In this document: one piece after another, positions 22,489 through 34,620 of the stretch
Layout of the letters: each line of letters opens with the position of its first letter
Position numbering within the stretch: the stretch's first letter is position 1
From: Tricholoma matsutake
Taxonomy: Eukaryota; Basidiomycota; Agaricomycetes; Agaricales; Tricholomataceae
Direction: 5' to 3'
Length of the DNA stretch: 64,000 bases
Assembly (NCBI GenBank): GCA_026075535.2
Contig: AP026538.1
Location: forward strand, 10,416,001 to 10,480,000
Position numbers and translations under genes: made by a program
The notes under the pieces: generated by a model
What the model saw: only the letters and a program-made list of their open reading frames with translations
The model's database searches: none
What the model was told of the DNA's origin: nothing

Positions 22489-23038
22489 CATGTTTTAAGC
22501 CCCGGCAAACTCTAGTCTCCTCGTTTTTATTCCAATGCCACTTTTCATATCTAAGTTACTTTTCCTGGAGGTCCCTTATCATGTACTGCAGGTTTCTCTA
22601 TGTTCTGTGCCCACCCCTGTCAACAGCCTCATTTGGGATGAATGGGAGTTGATGTGATTGCCTCAGATGCCTCGAGTGGATATTTTAGTTGCATCCATGT
22701 TGACTAAGACATGAAAGCTACCACCTAAAGCCTTGCTGCTCACCCCTCTCTCTCTCAATGATCTTTACCATGGCCCCCATTTGCGCTATGTGTGGCCTCG
22801 TTGTAATCATGCTGGAGTCCTGCCAATGCAAGCTTCATAACTATTGCATGTGTGGTCGGGCAAGACTTCCTGGTGTGTGCTGATGAGCTGCATTGTAGAA
22901 TCAGATATGTGCTACTGCCAATTGGACAAGCCACATGGACCTCTGTGTGCAAGCGAGCAAGATGCTCCACTGGAAAGAGCCTTTACATTCACTGTGGGGC
23001 ATGTTCCACACTTTCATCTCAGATAGGGCCGATGTGGT

Positions 23039-23497
23039 ATGCCCACACTTGAACTGTATTACAGGTTTCGATTAATGCTGTGTTCTAAGCTGGAGCCCTT
23101 GTCTACCTGGCTGCTTTCTGAACTGATATCCAGAGTCCCAAATCCCAACTACCATCCTCACCTCAAGCTCAGATTTTTTGAGTCTGTGGATGGCTCCTTG
23201 TCATGGAAAGTCACAGGCATCAAGAAAGTAGTGGGATCTCGCACACCTATCACAGACGCCATGGACATGGGTTCAGAGGAAGTAGGCCATGGCTTACTGT
23301 TGAAATGGGTGAATGGTGGAGAGGCTATCATCCATCGCGCCGCCGATCTGGAGACAGAGCAGGAACCACACATTACATGGCTAGAAGCAAGGCTCTTGCA
23401 TAACAATCTAATTACAGTGATTATCACAGACATTCCTTTGACAAACACAGCTGTGAAGGAATACACATTGGTGAATGCCATCTTGTGCAATCAATGA
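23039..23497 (+). CDS. Unrecognised protein, 152-codon open frame
   Basis: An uninterrupted frame reading VPNPNYHPHLKLRFFESVDG, then SLSWKVTGIKKV, GSRTPITDAMDMG, GHGLLLKWVNGGEAIIHRAA, WLEARLL and NNLITVIITDIPLTNTAV before its stop. The composition looks like real globular protein with alternating strands rather than a chance frame. The start codon is not secure and an upstream exon is likely. Downstream an A-rich stretch occurs at 23700-23745. The family is not recognised. Confidence 0.45.
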   Translation: MPTLELYYRFRLMLCSKLEPLSTWLLSELISRVPNPNYHPHLKLRFFESVDGSLSWKVTGIKKVVGSRTPITDAMDMGSEEVGHGLLLKWVNGGEAIIHRAADLETEQEPHITWLEARLLHNNLITVIITDIPLTNTAVKEYTLVNAILCNQ

Positions 23498-26071
23498 GTG
23501 AGGGAGATATGGAAAATGTATAAAGATCTATGGGCTGGTTAGTTCGACGAACAGAAAAAGTGACAGGCTATAAACTAGGTTACCCATGATGGAAGGACTT
23601 ATGAGGCATAATGGGGCTGATGGGACTGTTGTGTCATGGAATGAGTGGATGGTGTATATGGGAAATATGTGGCTGTTTAATTTAAGATTAATAAAAACTG
23701 AGTCCAGAGAAAAAAAAGAAAAAAAAAAGAGAAAAAAAAGGTGTACCATCAATAGAGACAAAAAATATGGGCCTTAGGGTGATACCAGGCATGGGGTGAG
23801 CTTGTTAACGGTCTGAAGAATATGTTTGTGAAAGAATGAACGCTCTCTGTTGCTCAGGGAACATTGAAGGGAGAACTGTGGACTTCATGAATTCAAATAC
23901 GGTAACACCTGGGCCAACAGTAACAGATCCTGGTGAGCCCCAAGTTGACAATACAAAACTGAAGCCATAATGTGAAGCATTTGAACACAAACAAAACAAG
24001 AGGCCAAGACAGCCTTGACCTTGAAAGGGCTTATGTCGACAAAGGAGAAATGAGCTGACACCTGGTTGAGCTTGTTGGACCATCCTGAAAGGACATGTCC
24101 AGGAAGAGGAAGAGTGCCTCACAACTGTTGGTGAGTGCTTTAAAGAAAAAGAAAAAAGAACCTGTGAAAATCAAAATCAAAAAATCAAATGAAGGCAGTA
24201 ATATGAAGGTGAGGAGAGCAGTTCTGGGCAATAGGACCCCTTAGAAAACAGCACTTTATTTGTATGTATTTGACTTAGTCATGGCTCAGATGGCTCAAAT
24301 GGCTCAAATGCTCGATTTGAGCCAAACATTCATCAACATTCCAAGTTCTGGCCCAGTGCATCGAGAGACCCATTCCAAGCCTTGGAATCAAGTATACATA
24401 AACTAAACAGTTGAAGCCTTAAATTTTGTTATGCATCAGGTCAATTACACACCTTTGCCCTCTACAAATGGCCTCACTATACTGAAAACACGCCTCTGCA
24501 GATATCTCAATACTAACTTCTGGCAAAGACCATCAACTGCTGTGAGCACCAGGAGTGACGGGAGTGCACAATTCGACAAAATATTGAAAGCCAACACCTC
24601 TAGATCCCACCAAGTACAACCTCCTATGTGAGCGTCCATATTTCTAATGTCGGCAAAGAGTTGAACTTCTTGTTTGGCCCTATCAGACATCTTGATCATG
24701 CTTGTATCCATGAAACTGCCAATGGGTTCGGGGAAAAAAATGTATTAAATTAAATACAGTTCCCAGTATTCTGTGAAACATACATGAGTGGCGCACCATT
24801 CAACATATCTGCCTATAATATAAGACAGGGATTTGACATTCTCTATCGCACCCCTAACCAATAACACTGAACATGCCTAAAGCATCTACAAAACCATCCA
24901 GGTTCTTTCCCCTATTACTGCTTTCATCCTTGGCTTACACACCGTCAATTTAGAACTAACAAAGACATGCCCTCCAAGGCTAAACCCCCCAAGTAAGTAC
25001 TGAGCTTCATTTTAATGTCAACTGATCCTTATCCCTATGCCAATCTGACCATGCATTTCTTAGATTGAATTTTGACTTTGCTGCGTAGGTGTCAGAATAA
25101 ATTTGTCATGGGCACATTGATTGCTGTGCTCCAGGCTTGTTGCAAGTGAGCTGGGTGGTGATTCTTTGTCAGTATTTACCTCATATGCGCACCCCAAAAT
25201 TGATGATTTCCTGCTCACTTAGGCCTAAATTTTCAGAGAAGAGAAAGCAAAGGACAATCAATTCGAGCTTGCCCAAAATGTACATTTGATGGCCTATACC
25301 AGAGCCACAGGATCTGCTGACTGACTTTGCCTCAGCAAATTTGTTGTGTTGGCCCTCTGCAAGAGAAGAAAGGGAGTAAATGCAAGCCCAATCCCACCAC
25401 AGCATTTTGCCTGCAGTGTCAATCATGTATTTATCACTTCTGCTTAACCGGTTTTGACCTAATCTTATCTTTTTGTCACTCAGAGCTATATTGGACAGAG
25501 CTATGCAAGAAGCTAGCACCAGTAATAAATGCACCAAATTTGGCACCATGGAGTGAGTCTCTTCCACAGAGCCATTGACATGTTAACTTACACCCAGACC
25601 GCAAGCAAACAAGCGCCCCAAGTAAGTGAAGGGCCAGATCAGCTTCTTCTTTTCAGGGTAAACACTCACCGCTTACCCTCAGATGTCTCATTGTAAAGAC
25701 TGAGAAGGCTGCCGCCAGGCAAGCACTTAGGAATGAGCCACCAGTCACTGATCCTCACCCAGCTTACAGTGCCCCTCGTAAACCAATCAAGCCTAAGAAA
25801 GCAGCTGTGCAGTCAGATGCCAGCACCCTGAAAGCTGAGTTCTGTCCTTGTCCTACTGTCGTGGCTCTTAACTCACCATTTCCATATCATACAGGCCAGC
25901 CCCTTTGCCAGCACTTTCAGCAACGTTGGACTCCAAGCTCCCTACCATCGCTGAGTAAGCAACTGCAATGCATCAACATGCCACATTCCAAACCCCCCTT
26001 TCTTCAGATTAATAGCCTTGTACCAGTCCTCCAAACACCTTCAAACTGCAACTGGAGATGACAATTTTATG
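23498..26071. other. No supported gene
   Basis: Only short fortuitous frames. An A-rich purine tract lies at 23706-23745. A run of GGCTCAAAT repeats with an inverted GATTTGAGCC lies at 24285-24322. A minus-strand frame at 25181-25567 begins with a hydrophobic segment but lacks any other support. Confidence 0.4.
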
Positions 26072-26073
26072 TA

Positions 26074-26647
26074 GTGCTTTGAGGTCTGGTCCTAAGGACC
26101 AGAAAAGGACTGGAAACTGGACCAGACCATAACCGGTTACATAGGACTGCTGGTTATGGTCCTAGTTAACTTTAAACAAAAAAACTGCAGAAAACCAGTT
26201 CAAATAAACCAGTCTTAACCGGTTTAGACCAGTTCAGCTATGTCCATACATAGCCACGTTTAGGAGCTACAAAATGACCAAAAATTTAAGCAAATTGGTC
26301 AAGAATTGAGTGAGATATCATCAAAACTGACTTTGAATGCAAGTTTGATGATATCAAACTTGGTTTTAATGATATCTCACTTGTTTCTTGGCCGATTTGC
26401 ATAACTTTTTGAATCTTTTGTTCGCATCCTGTAGGGGAACGTGTGAAAAAGGTGGTTATGACCAGTTATTACTGGTGTGGACCGCAGTTCAGTTATGAAC
26501 CAGTCATGACTGGTTACAGTCAGTTTTTTGTGGTTTTTTTCAGTCCTGGTCCAGTTATTTGGCCATTTCCTTTTATAGATAACTGGTCCAGTTATCAGTT
26601 CACCCAAAAAAGGCAAAAAAACCGGACCAGACTGGACCTCAAAGCAC
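26074..26647. mobile_element. TA-flanked long-hairpin MITE, 574 bp
   Basis: Both ends carry GTGCTTTGAGGTC as inverted repeats and are flanked by TA (26072-26073, 26648-26649). The two halves are a long imperfect hairpin rich in CCAGTC, GGTCCAG and ACCGGTT motifs. A central palindrome is built on GATATCATCAAA and TTTGATGATATC. The TA duplication and absence of coding sequence indicate a mariner/pogo-type MITE. Half-elements of the same family occur at 41002, 53440 and 55150. Confidence 0.8.
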
Positions 26648-26699
26648 TAATTTCATGCCATAAGCCCTTCTCCTATTCTTTTAGTATTCCTGCTTATCA

Positions 26700-27530
26700 C
26701 CCTTTACAGGGATGGCAACCCACATATTGTGGAGTGCTCAAATGTGGAGCCTACATCTGAGGGTGGAGATGACAAGTCTGATGCAAACATGGCAGATAAT
26801 GAATCAGATGCCATGTGGGATGGGATAGAGGAAGATTTGAAGAATGAACAGACTCTGTATGAAACTTCCACTCCTATTTTAGTTCTGTCAATAATATCAG
26901 ATGGATGCTAGTGCTTCTCAAGGGCCTGCCAATGGCAACAACACTGATGCTGGTGATGCTTCACTTCTCACTGAAGATGACAGCTTATGGTCATGATCGG
27001 GGGCCTGCAAGACCCATTGCTTATGTCCATTTACAAGGGCCTTCCACACCTGCTGTAAGTGTGGCTAGTGTTAGCTGGTGGACGTGTCCCTAACCTTGAG
27101 CACTAGATGACTGTGTGAGGTTTGGCCTTTTTTGGGCATGACTGACTCTGCCCGCACCACATTTGCCAACATTTGCAAACAACTTCGGGAAGGCATAAAA
27201 TGGTACAGTTCATCATGGCTTTCACACAGCTCCATATGTTCAACATAATCTCTCTTCCAGCTTCCTTTTACAGGCCTTGCAATTTGTCAAGTCTGGGCAA
27301 TATGTTAATATGGCCCAAGTGGATCCCAAGCACTTATATGCACACAACTACTGCCTGAAGAATGCCAATGGCAAGACATTGACTATAGGAATAATGACTG
27401 GAACCACCACCAAAAGCTCCCTTCTCTCACCTTGTGAAGGCGGTCCCCGCCATACTCCATGGAATATGCACAAAATCACCATTGCCCCATTTACACAGGA
27501 AATGAGAAGGGATACATTGCTTTAGGGCCT
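26700..27530 (+). other. Possible gene fragments, unrecognised
   Basis: Two stretches look protein-like: an acidic segment (VECSNVEPTSEGGDDKSDAN, 26730-26850) and a segment LQFVKSGQYVNMAQVDPKHL followed by KSSLLSPCEGGPRHTPWNMH (27270-27480). They are in different frames without a clear intron between them. No family assignment is possible. Confidence 0.25.
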
Positions 27531-28572
27531 CATTCTAGACTTCCATATCATTGCTGGCTTGACCACCTCCCTTGGCTTCACATTCAGCACTCAGGCCAAA
27601 GGCCATGGAGATAGCCAAAATACATGTGCATCTTCCTGAACCCTCACACTTGTGACAGCTCATGGCCATTGCAGCTTATGTGTCTAGCTCTACCTTAATA
27701 TTGAAGTCAAATGTTTTGAAGTCTGTTTCTTCTCCGTTGCTTGCCAAGAGTGCCATAAAAGGTTATGCTGCTTCTAAGGGTTTTGATGACCACAGCAAGT
27801 GAAAGCTTGTAACACCCACACTTTATGTAATATTCAACCCTTTTGTACAGTCCCCATATATGCTGGTCATGCGACAAGTGATAGGCTGGCATTCTCCTTT
27901 TCTGACATGGATTTCAGACATTTGTCCTCCTGGACACTGTATAAAGATGGGCCAAGAAGAACTGCTGTTTGAATCTGTTGTATTGGTTGGTTACACTTTG
28001 AGCACATACCTTGTGCCCACTGGTTGTGTCTTATCGTCCAATATCCAGTTCATAATTATCTTAGCAACCCCCAATCTTATGTAGATCACCCATTCCACCC
28101 AACAAATTGTTTCTACCCATACACTCCTGTACATAGCCAGTAGCTTGTCCCAAAACTTTCTACAATATGTGTCATAGTGTTAAAAAAATGAGTTTCTAGA
28201 AATTGCCCACAGTTTTTTGTCCCAAATCAGAATTGCCTTTTACAGCTGTTTCACCATGGAGGAATCACGGAGGCAGACAACCCCTACTCACACACATCTG
28301 TTTCTGCCTCAATGACAAACTGGATTCTCGCTTTGCTTTGGCTTTATGCCTGTGGCTTAATGGCTGCATTGGACTCTCAAACCTCAGGAATGCCTGCTAC
28401 TATCACCATGTATGTAGTTTTAACAGCTTAGTACCATTGATCCAACTAACTCTGTGGAAACAGCATAGCAGGCCCAATGTTCATTGAGAAGAATGGATCC
28501 ACTTTCACCCAATCTGCCCCAGCACACCAGGTAAGTTGAAATGCACCCCAGTCATGCTGGCATTAACCACCA

Positions 28573-29823
28573 TTGCAGATTACTTCCAATGTAACACTGA
28601 AAAACATACACCTTTGTCCTGCTACCACCCCAATTGTTATGGCCTTCAAGCTATCCTCTCTAACTCCTTTCTTCACCAACCCCCAAATCACACCAATTTT
28701 ACAGCTTAATGCCACAGCTTGCTTAATCTTGGAACCACCCAATACTAATGGCAACTTGAACATCATTTGCTACAACTTGAACATGGATCATGTTGCTATA
28801 AATGCAGACACCCACATAAACCACCTGACTAAATTACAACTACATCATGATGCTGCAGCTTGCATAACCATGGAAATGCTCCATATTGATAGTGATGTGG
28901 ATCATGTCCATACTCCTGCCATAATTGCAGACTCCCAGACCTACATGACTTGCCTGGCTGACTTACAGCTATACCACATTCAATATGTGGTAACATCTGC
29001 CTTATATGCCATAAAGAAATTTATACACAATCTGGCCCCTCACCCTTATTGGTCCCTTTTCCATGAACACCTACTTGCACTTTATACTCATGCCATACTA
29101 TTGCACTGCAGCTACCAGCTAATTAGCCAATCTGCAACTTATATATATCTGTTGGCAGCTTGCCTTCGATGCAACTTCACAGGTAAGCATGATTATATAC
29201 CCAGACTTCTCCACTGTCTGAGACCAAGATCTGTCTTCAGACAACTCCAGACTATTACCAACCAGTCATCTCAGATATATGTACTTGCTTCTACAGGGCT
29301 GCATCACTTGCATTACTTGCTGACTTGGCTATTTCTCATTTACAATATTTTTTTAATTTTAACAAAGACACAAGCACCCATGTCCTGGAGAGCTGTACGA
29401 CCAATGAGCACCTATTACAAGCAGGCTTACATAAACATGCTACAGTTCACACACATGATGAAAGCCTTTTCAAGGTGCCATATTCAATGCCTGACTACAC
29501 TTATGATTGGCCAACTGGCTCCTGTCAAAATCAAATGGTGCCAACTACACACCTTGAGTGTATTGTCTTTGGACCCACTGATCATATCCTGTTTTGCCCT
29601 CTTGTGCATATTCTATTTTTTTGAGCTTGCAACATTGGTTACAATTTACAAACAGGCAATGCCTGTAATAATTAATTCTTCAACAACTTATAAAAACAGG
29701 CTGCCACTTAAAAGGCCCACACCAGTCAGTGGGAGGTGGCAGATCCCACATGTTTACCCAGAAAATGTTGGACCCCTATGTAGTTGCCAGTGCTTCTCCC
29801 TTGAGCAGCAAGCTTGCCTATAA
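28573..29823 (+). other. 416-codon open frame upstream of the Helitron gene, doubtful
   Basis: An open plus-strand frame rich in His, Thr, Leu and Cys, with degenerate internal repeats (ADTHINHLTKLQLHHD versus ADSQTYMTCLADLQLYHI). Its end overlaps the start of the Helitron frame at 29729 in another frame. Length argues for coding. Composition biased by a repetitive CT-rich sequence argues against it. I cannot decide. Confidence 0.25.
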
Positions 29824-31096
29824 CTTTGTACTTAACAACTCTTGTAATCGTGTCTGTGGTCAGTGCAGATGTCATCTGCATACAGCCAAAATTCCCCCTC
29901 ATGCCTTAGTGGATGGGCTTTGGTTAGGAGCAGTCCCAGAGCAATTAGCTGGACTCAGATTTGTAGAAAAACTTATTATTCAGTGTGTGCATGTGAATGG
30001 TTGCTTTGTTTGTGTTGCTTCCTCTGGCCTCCAGAAAATGGTGGCTCATGTTATTGCATTTGAATCTCCAGTAGCAAAAGTGTACCATACCTTACCCCCA
30101 CCAGTTGAAGAACTTGATGATGTTCTGGCAGTACTGTTTACAGGCCCATGCAGGCCTACTCATAGTGAGACTAAGTGCACTCCCTTGCTTGTTAGATGGA
30201 AGGTAGTGGCCCATGCCCTTGAATGGCTAAAAGTAAATCACCATGACTACACAGATCTGCATATTGATTATGATGAACTTGAAAAATATCCTGAAGATAC
30301 ACCTCCTGTAACAATAGAATATCAACATTCACTGACAAATAAAGTAGAGGAAGGCACAAGCACCTTTGACCAGACAACAGAAGATGGTGTTGACAATGGT
30401 GAATGCCCTTTCATAGTACATGGAATTACAGGTGAGTCATTGACAACTAAAACTGTGTCTGCTCTTAAAGGACTTGCCCTCAGACACTGGAACAATAATG
30501 GGGGTGCTTTATCTGTGAGCCATGCTGCAGATGCCCAGTCAATTTACAACAATCCCAACTTATATCCCCAAATCTTTCCATGGCTATTTCCATTTGGACT
30601 AGGATGGATTGGTGCAAGTCCCATGTCTGACAAAGCCCACAAATGACATTTACTAATGTACCATGATAAATGTTTCCAACGTGATATTATCTTTCCCTTC
30701 GTAGCATTTGGCCATGAACAGATCAAGGCATCAACAACTGGTGGTTTTATATTGGCAGAGACTAAAAAATTCAACGACATTGCTGATAGACTGCTTAATG
30801 TTGATCAAAATACTTTAGCAAATATTGCAAAGTGTATGTCAGAGGGTGACATTGTACAACCAGCTAATAGTGATGAGGAACTGGGCTTTCAAGTGATTTG
30901 TGATCTTGACCATGTTACTGGAAAGGTTAGCGGCTCTATAACTAGCAAGAAGTATATGTGCAATGAAATCTGATCACTAATATCATATCTAGGTGCTCCG
31001 CTTTGGTATATAACATTGTCGCCAGCAGACAACAAGCATCCAATCTGCTTGTATTTTGCAGACACTAAGGAAACATTTACACAGTTGTTTGTTTAG
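29729..31096 (+). pseudogene. Helitron helicase, N-terminal region (DUF6570 and Helitron_like_N)
   Basis: The first part reads CNRVCGQCRCHLHTAKIPP, ALVDGLWLGAVPEQLAGL, and VYHTLPPPVEELDDVLAVLF, FTGPCRPTH, PLLVRWKVVAHALEWLKVNH, the DUF6570 pattern found N-terminal to agaricomycete Helitron helicases. The second part has LYPQIFPWLFPFGLG, FVAFGHEQIKASTTGGFIL, NVDQNTLANIA, VICDLDHVTGKVSGSITSKK and LSPADNKHPICLYFADTKE, the rolling-circle replication initiator-like N-domain. Stops are TGA at 30644 (where HKRHLLMYH is expected) and TGA at 30971 (W expected before SLISYLGAP). It breaks off at about 31096, before the HUH nuclease and helicase. It is inactive. Confidence 0.8.
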
Positions 31097-31322
31097 TTGC
31101 CAACAATTATGTGATCGGCTGTAATCGTGTTTGCTCATGTGTGCTACAATAAGGATCCCCCTCCGGCTGACTATAACTTGATTATGGAACACATGATTCC
31201 CAACAGAGGCGAGTAGGAGACAGATGATCAATGATCATGCATGAAAGATAAAAACACAAGCCTGAAAAGTTGAATACAGTTGCGGATGCCCCATGGTTCT
31301 TTGTAAGGCAACAGACAGGCTA

Positions 31323-32932
31323 CTAAGAAGAGTGATCGAATAATTCATTGTTGTTCATCATATCGAGGTATTTTGTGTGAACCATACGATGAGCGAGATC
31401 TTTGATTTCTTCTGTAGAGGAAGGGTTGGCTGCTCCCATAAGACGTGAGACATGAGGGATAAACCAGACACTTGTATCAGCACAACGTGGTCAGCATTCA
31501 GGGCGAAAGGGGAGCAGCGGTAAAATTCAGAACTTACCTCTTGGCCAACAATTCCAACGCTGCAGTTGAATTCCTTTCGATATCATCAATTGTTTCAACT
31601 GGCTCCTCGAACTTATCACAGCACTGCTGTGCAAGCTGTAGTGCAGCAGTCGGTCAATTTCCATCCCCTATCATGGGTATGTGATTGTGGAGGCTGCATT
31701 TAGAATTAGTACTGGCTGTGATGACATCTCACTGTAGGCCTACCCCTGGCTCGGATGGAGCCTTCCGTGCCTGCATTCGTTGGAGAGGCGTGGAGCCTGG
31801 AGAGGAAACCTACAAATGCAATCAACACCATCTGAAACGCACAAGAGAACTGATCACTAACATCCCCTTTCTCTTTCCTTCCTATGCTCTTCAACATTGT
31901 CGCTTCCAGACCATTGATATATGCGGTCAAGATCATGTTGAATATCTTGTTACCAACTAGATATGCCCGGTTGATTGCGAGCTATGTATGTAGAAGAAGG
32001 CACATACCTGGGATCATGTCAGTGAATGCCACATCTCTTGTAATGTTCACAACCAGGGTCTTGTCAAATGCAAATTCTTTGGCAGGAGGATCATAAGAGT
32101 AGAAATGGAAGTCAATGAGATTGGTAAGAAGGCCATATATGCATAGATTCGCAAAATCCACTTTCTTGTTTGCTTTGGCAGCGGCTGGATACCAACCAGG
32201 TGAACACTGACTAAGATATCAAGAACAAAACAGATGCACCCAGAATTTTGACGAAAAGTTGTGCTACGTTGTCCTCCAGAGATATGTCAAGTTTAAATTC
32301 GGCGATGAAAAAAAGGGTTCCACCAATCATGAAGATCTGGGTAGGACAGTGGTGAGGCTGATTAACAAATCTCGATGCAGACTAATATGAACCTCATGCT
32401 CACTTCGCCTCCACTAGCGTACTCAGTCTCTAACATATCCTGCTCCAGTTTGTCAATTACTCGACCTTGAAATAGTCCTATGATGCGAACAAGGTACTGG
32501 GCATATCTTAAGATCTGGAAAGCATAACAAATGGCTTTGTGGACATACCGGATCCATGATTCTGACCCTTGCCACTTCCCTCCTCTGTGCCTGCTGCTCT
32601 TGATAGACATCTTGTGTACGCCACCCTGCCTCGAACATAATCTCATGAATGGATGGTGGGAGGCGATACACAGGGGTAACAACTTGCTCGAATTGGTTAT
32701 TTTCCAGACTATCGGGGAGGCCAAATCTTTCAGCAAAATCAGACCTTTTTACACTGGAGAACGATGGGAGGCTGGTGCTGGCCTTCTTGATGATGGCGGT
32801 CTTGACTTTACCATGGTTGGCAATGTCACCTAGAAGCTTAGCAAGTTCATCTGTTGGCAATTCTAGGAGCTTGTCGAGCCATCCTTCTTCTAGGTTGACC
32901 GACACTGCCACCTCTTCAGCAGTGGTTACCAC
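31323..32932 (-). CDS. Multi-exon conserved protein of unknown function
   Basis: Exons reading leftward: 32932-32549, 32514-32404, 32336-32240, 32184-32008, 31956 to about 31860, one or two exons in 31540-31800, and 31470-31323. Introns at 32337-32403 (67 nt), 32185-32239 (55), 31957-32007 (51) and 31471-31537 (67) are GT-AG and keep phase; the first interval (32515-32548) is only 34 nt. Text includes GWLDKLLELPTDELAKLLGD, YRLPPSIHEIMFEAGWRTQD, FIAEFKLDISLEDNVAQLF, YGLLTNLIDFHFYSYDP, MILTAYINGLEATM and KFEEPVETIDDIERN, ending NNNELFDHSS. It resembles, from memory only, an expanded uncharacterised agaricomycete family of 400-500 residues. One in-frame TGA (31654-31656) lies before the PTAALQLAQQCCDKF text and the splicing there is uncertain. 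The start is not secure and an upstream exon is possible. It is the best-preserved cellular-type gene in the left half. Confidence 0.65.
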
Positions 32933-33225
32933 CTTTCATATTTTGTTGGCTTTTCATTTCCCCATGTCAAGGTAGAAATTAAAGCTGAGGGGTGTTTTGT
33001 TGCCAAGGTCCATGCGCCAATGTTGATTAGTTCCCACACTTTGCAGTGATCAATGCTGCTTCCTCCCTTCTTCTGGCTGACTATGTTTCTCAGTACAAAC
33101 AACTTCCCTTGTTTTGAGCCTTTCCCCCACAATTGAGGGCTCTAGCCCAATCAAGGAGAAATCCTCTGGAAGTTCTCCTTTCCGCCAAAAGAATATGGAG
33201 GAAAGATAATGGATTAGGTAAAACA

Positions 33226-34620
33226 TTACACAGCTGCAGAAGCAATAGAAGTAGAAAGAGATGGTGTGGAGTCAGACAAAAATAGAGGCAAAATAGCTTC
33301 AACTTTATGCCAGTAAGATAAGAAAGCCTTGGAAGACCAATGTCCTAATTTCATGATGATCCAAGGATCAACACCACAGAGAAGGAGGTACAGTGTTCAA
33401 TGGGTCAAAGAAACAGGCGGGTCAAAGAAACAAAACACTTTCATCATGTTAATCTTAACTCTTCAGTTTCAATTCTTCAACAGATACTTAGGTATACTCC
33501 TCTTGTAAGTCTGTAGGATGGCTGTCAAATTATCAAGTGCATGGGGCCCATCCTATGTTAGATCTTTCACAAGGTTGGCAGCTTTTTTCAGCTTTCACTC
33601 GATCATTCCAAAACAGGAAGTCAATCTTGGTCATCCACCTGAAAATGTTCTAGTCACAGTAATAGGAGCCATTCTAATTTCTAGAGTCATGTTCATATGA
33701 ACAGAATTTTCTCTGTAGGATCTTTTTGTCCCAGTTATGTTCATCAAGTACAGTCAGAATTTGGCCATAGAATGCTTAATACAGGATCTAACATGTTGAT
33801 GGTTTGGGCATGACATGATTGTTTGTGTCAAAAATTGCCTGATCGAGTCTTTTGTTTCTTTGAGTCGCCCAGAGCACATTTTGAGTCTTTGGTGTGCTGC
33901 TTCCACACATTGACATAAAATATTCAACTTAACCTGTAGAACTCATGTTTTATCCTAAATACATCTTCATGTGTACTCACAATTTCAAACAGGTTGTAGT
34001 GGGAGTGAATGGAAAAGAGACTATTATTTTTGTTTCATTGGCCCATTGAACACTGTAGGTCGTTCCACTAATACAAAAACCATGACCAAGCAGAGACTCC
34101 AAGCCAGCAGATCTCCATATCTCACAACAACAACTCATGAAATGTTCTCACATCAAATATGCCCACCCAGCTGTTGTTTGATAAGCAAAGAGCAGAGCAT
34201 CTAAAGGTAAAGAGCAAGAAAGGTGAAGATGATGTTCAAAGGCTGAGACAGGGTCGACCAAATCTGAGTATTTCACTGATTTGATCCAGTCTCCAGCATG
34301 CTGCCTGGTCTTGGAATATGGGATCTTGAATGTAAGAAAATGTCGGCCATTAGCTGCAACTCCTCTTTTCAATAGACACCCCCGGGTGACGTTCCAAGTA
34401 GTGTCAAAGGAAGAAGTTGATTTTGGAAGCAACTCTCCGAGTCTTGTACAATCCCAAAAAGCTTTACAAGCAACCACCCATACAGCCGCATCCCGAGTAT
34501 TTGAAAGATCAAAGTGACGACACAGAGAGAGCATATGATCAAAAGTAACAGGGGTTGCGAGGAGTTTTGGTAGAAGACATAGGAGCTAGTTTGTATGCTC
34601 CCTGTTTTGCTTGCTTAGAG
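33226..34620 (-). pseudogene. Crypton-like tyrosine recombinase, interrupted
   Basis: Reading leftward: a decayed start (KLAPMSSTKTPRNP), then MLSLCRHFDLSNTRDAAVW, the first catalytic arginine in DCTRLGEL, FKIPYSKTRQHAGD, SLLGHGFCISGTTY, and, beyond an inserted element, LLLCGVDPWIIMKLGHWSSK with LSYWHKVEAILPLF containing the tyrosine, stop TAA at 33226. The HxxR motif reads HGFC, so the second catalytic Arg is Cys (CGT to TGT would explain it). A single-base gain near 34556, a stop at 34148 and the insertion 33391-34055 also disable it. Such recombinases mobilise DNA by tyrosine-mediated strand exchange. Proteins of this type are repeated in agaricomycete genomes. Confidence 0.8.
33391..34055. 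mobile_element. TA-flanked element inserted in the recombinase gene, 665 bp
   Basis: Left end CAGTGTTCAATGGGTCAAAG, right end (reverse complement) CAGTGTTCAATGGGCCAATG, each next to a TA (33389-33390 and 34056-34057). Taking out the element and one TA rejoins the recombinase frame exactly as GTTYLLLCGVDP on the minus strand. A short direct repeat GGGTCAAAGAAACA follows the left end twice. No transposase frame was found, so it is a non-autonomous Tc1/mariner-type element. Confidence 0.9.

Noticed and set aside
25181..25567. Minus-strand frame with a hydrophobic start resembling a signal peptide
   Set aside because: No intron, neighbour or family support; the rest is compositionally ordinary, so it is most likely chance.
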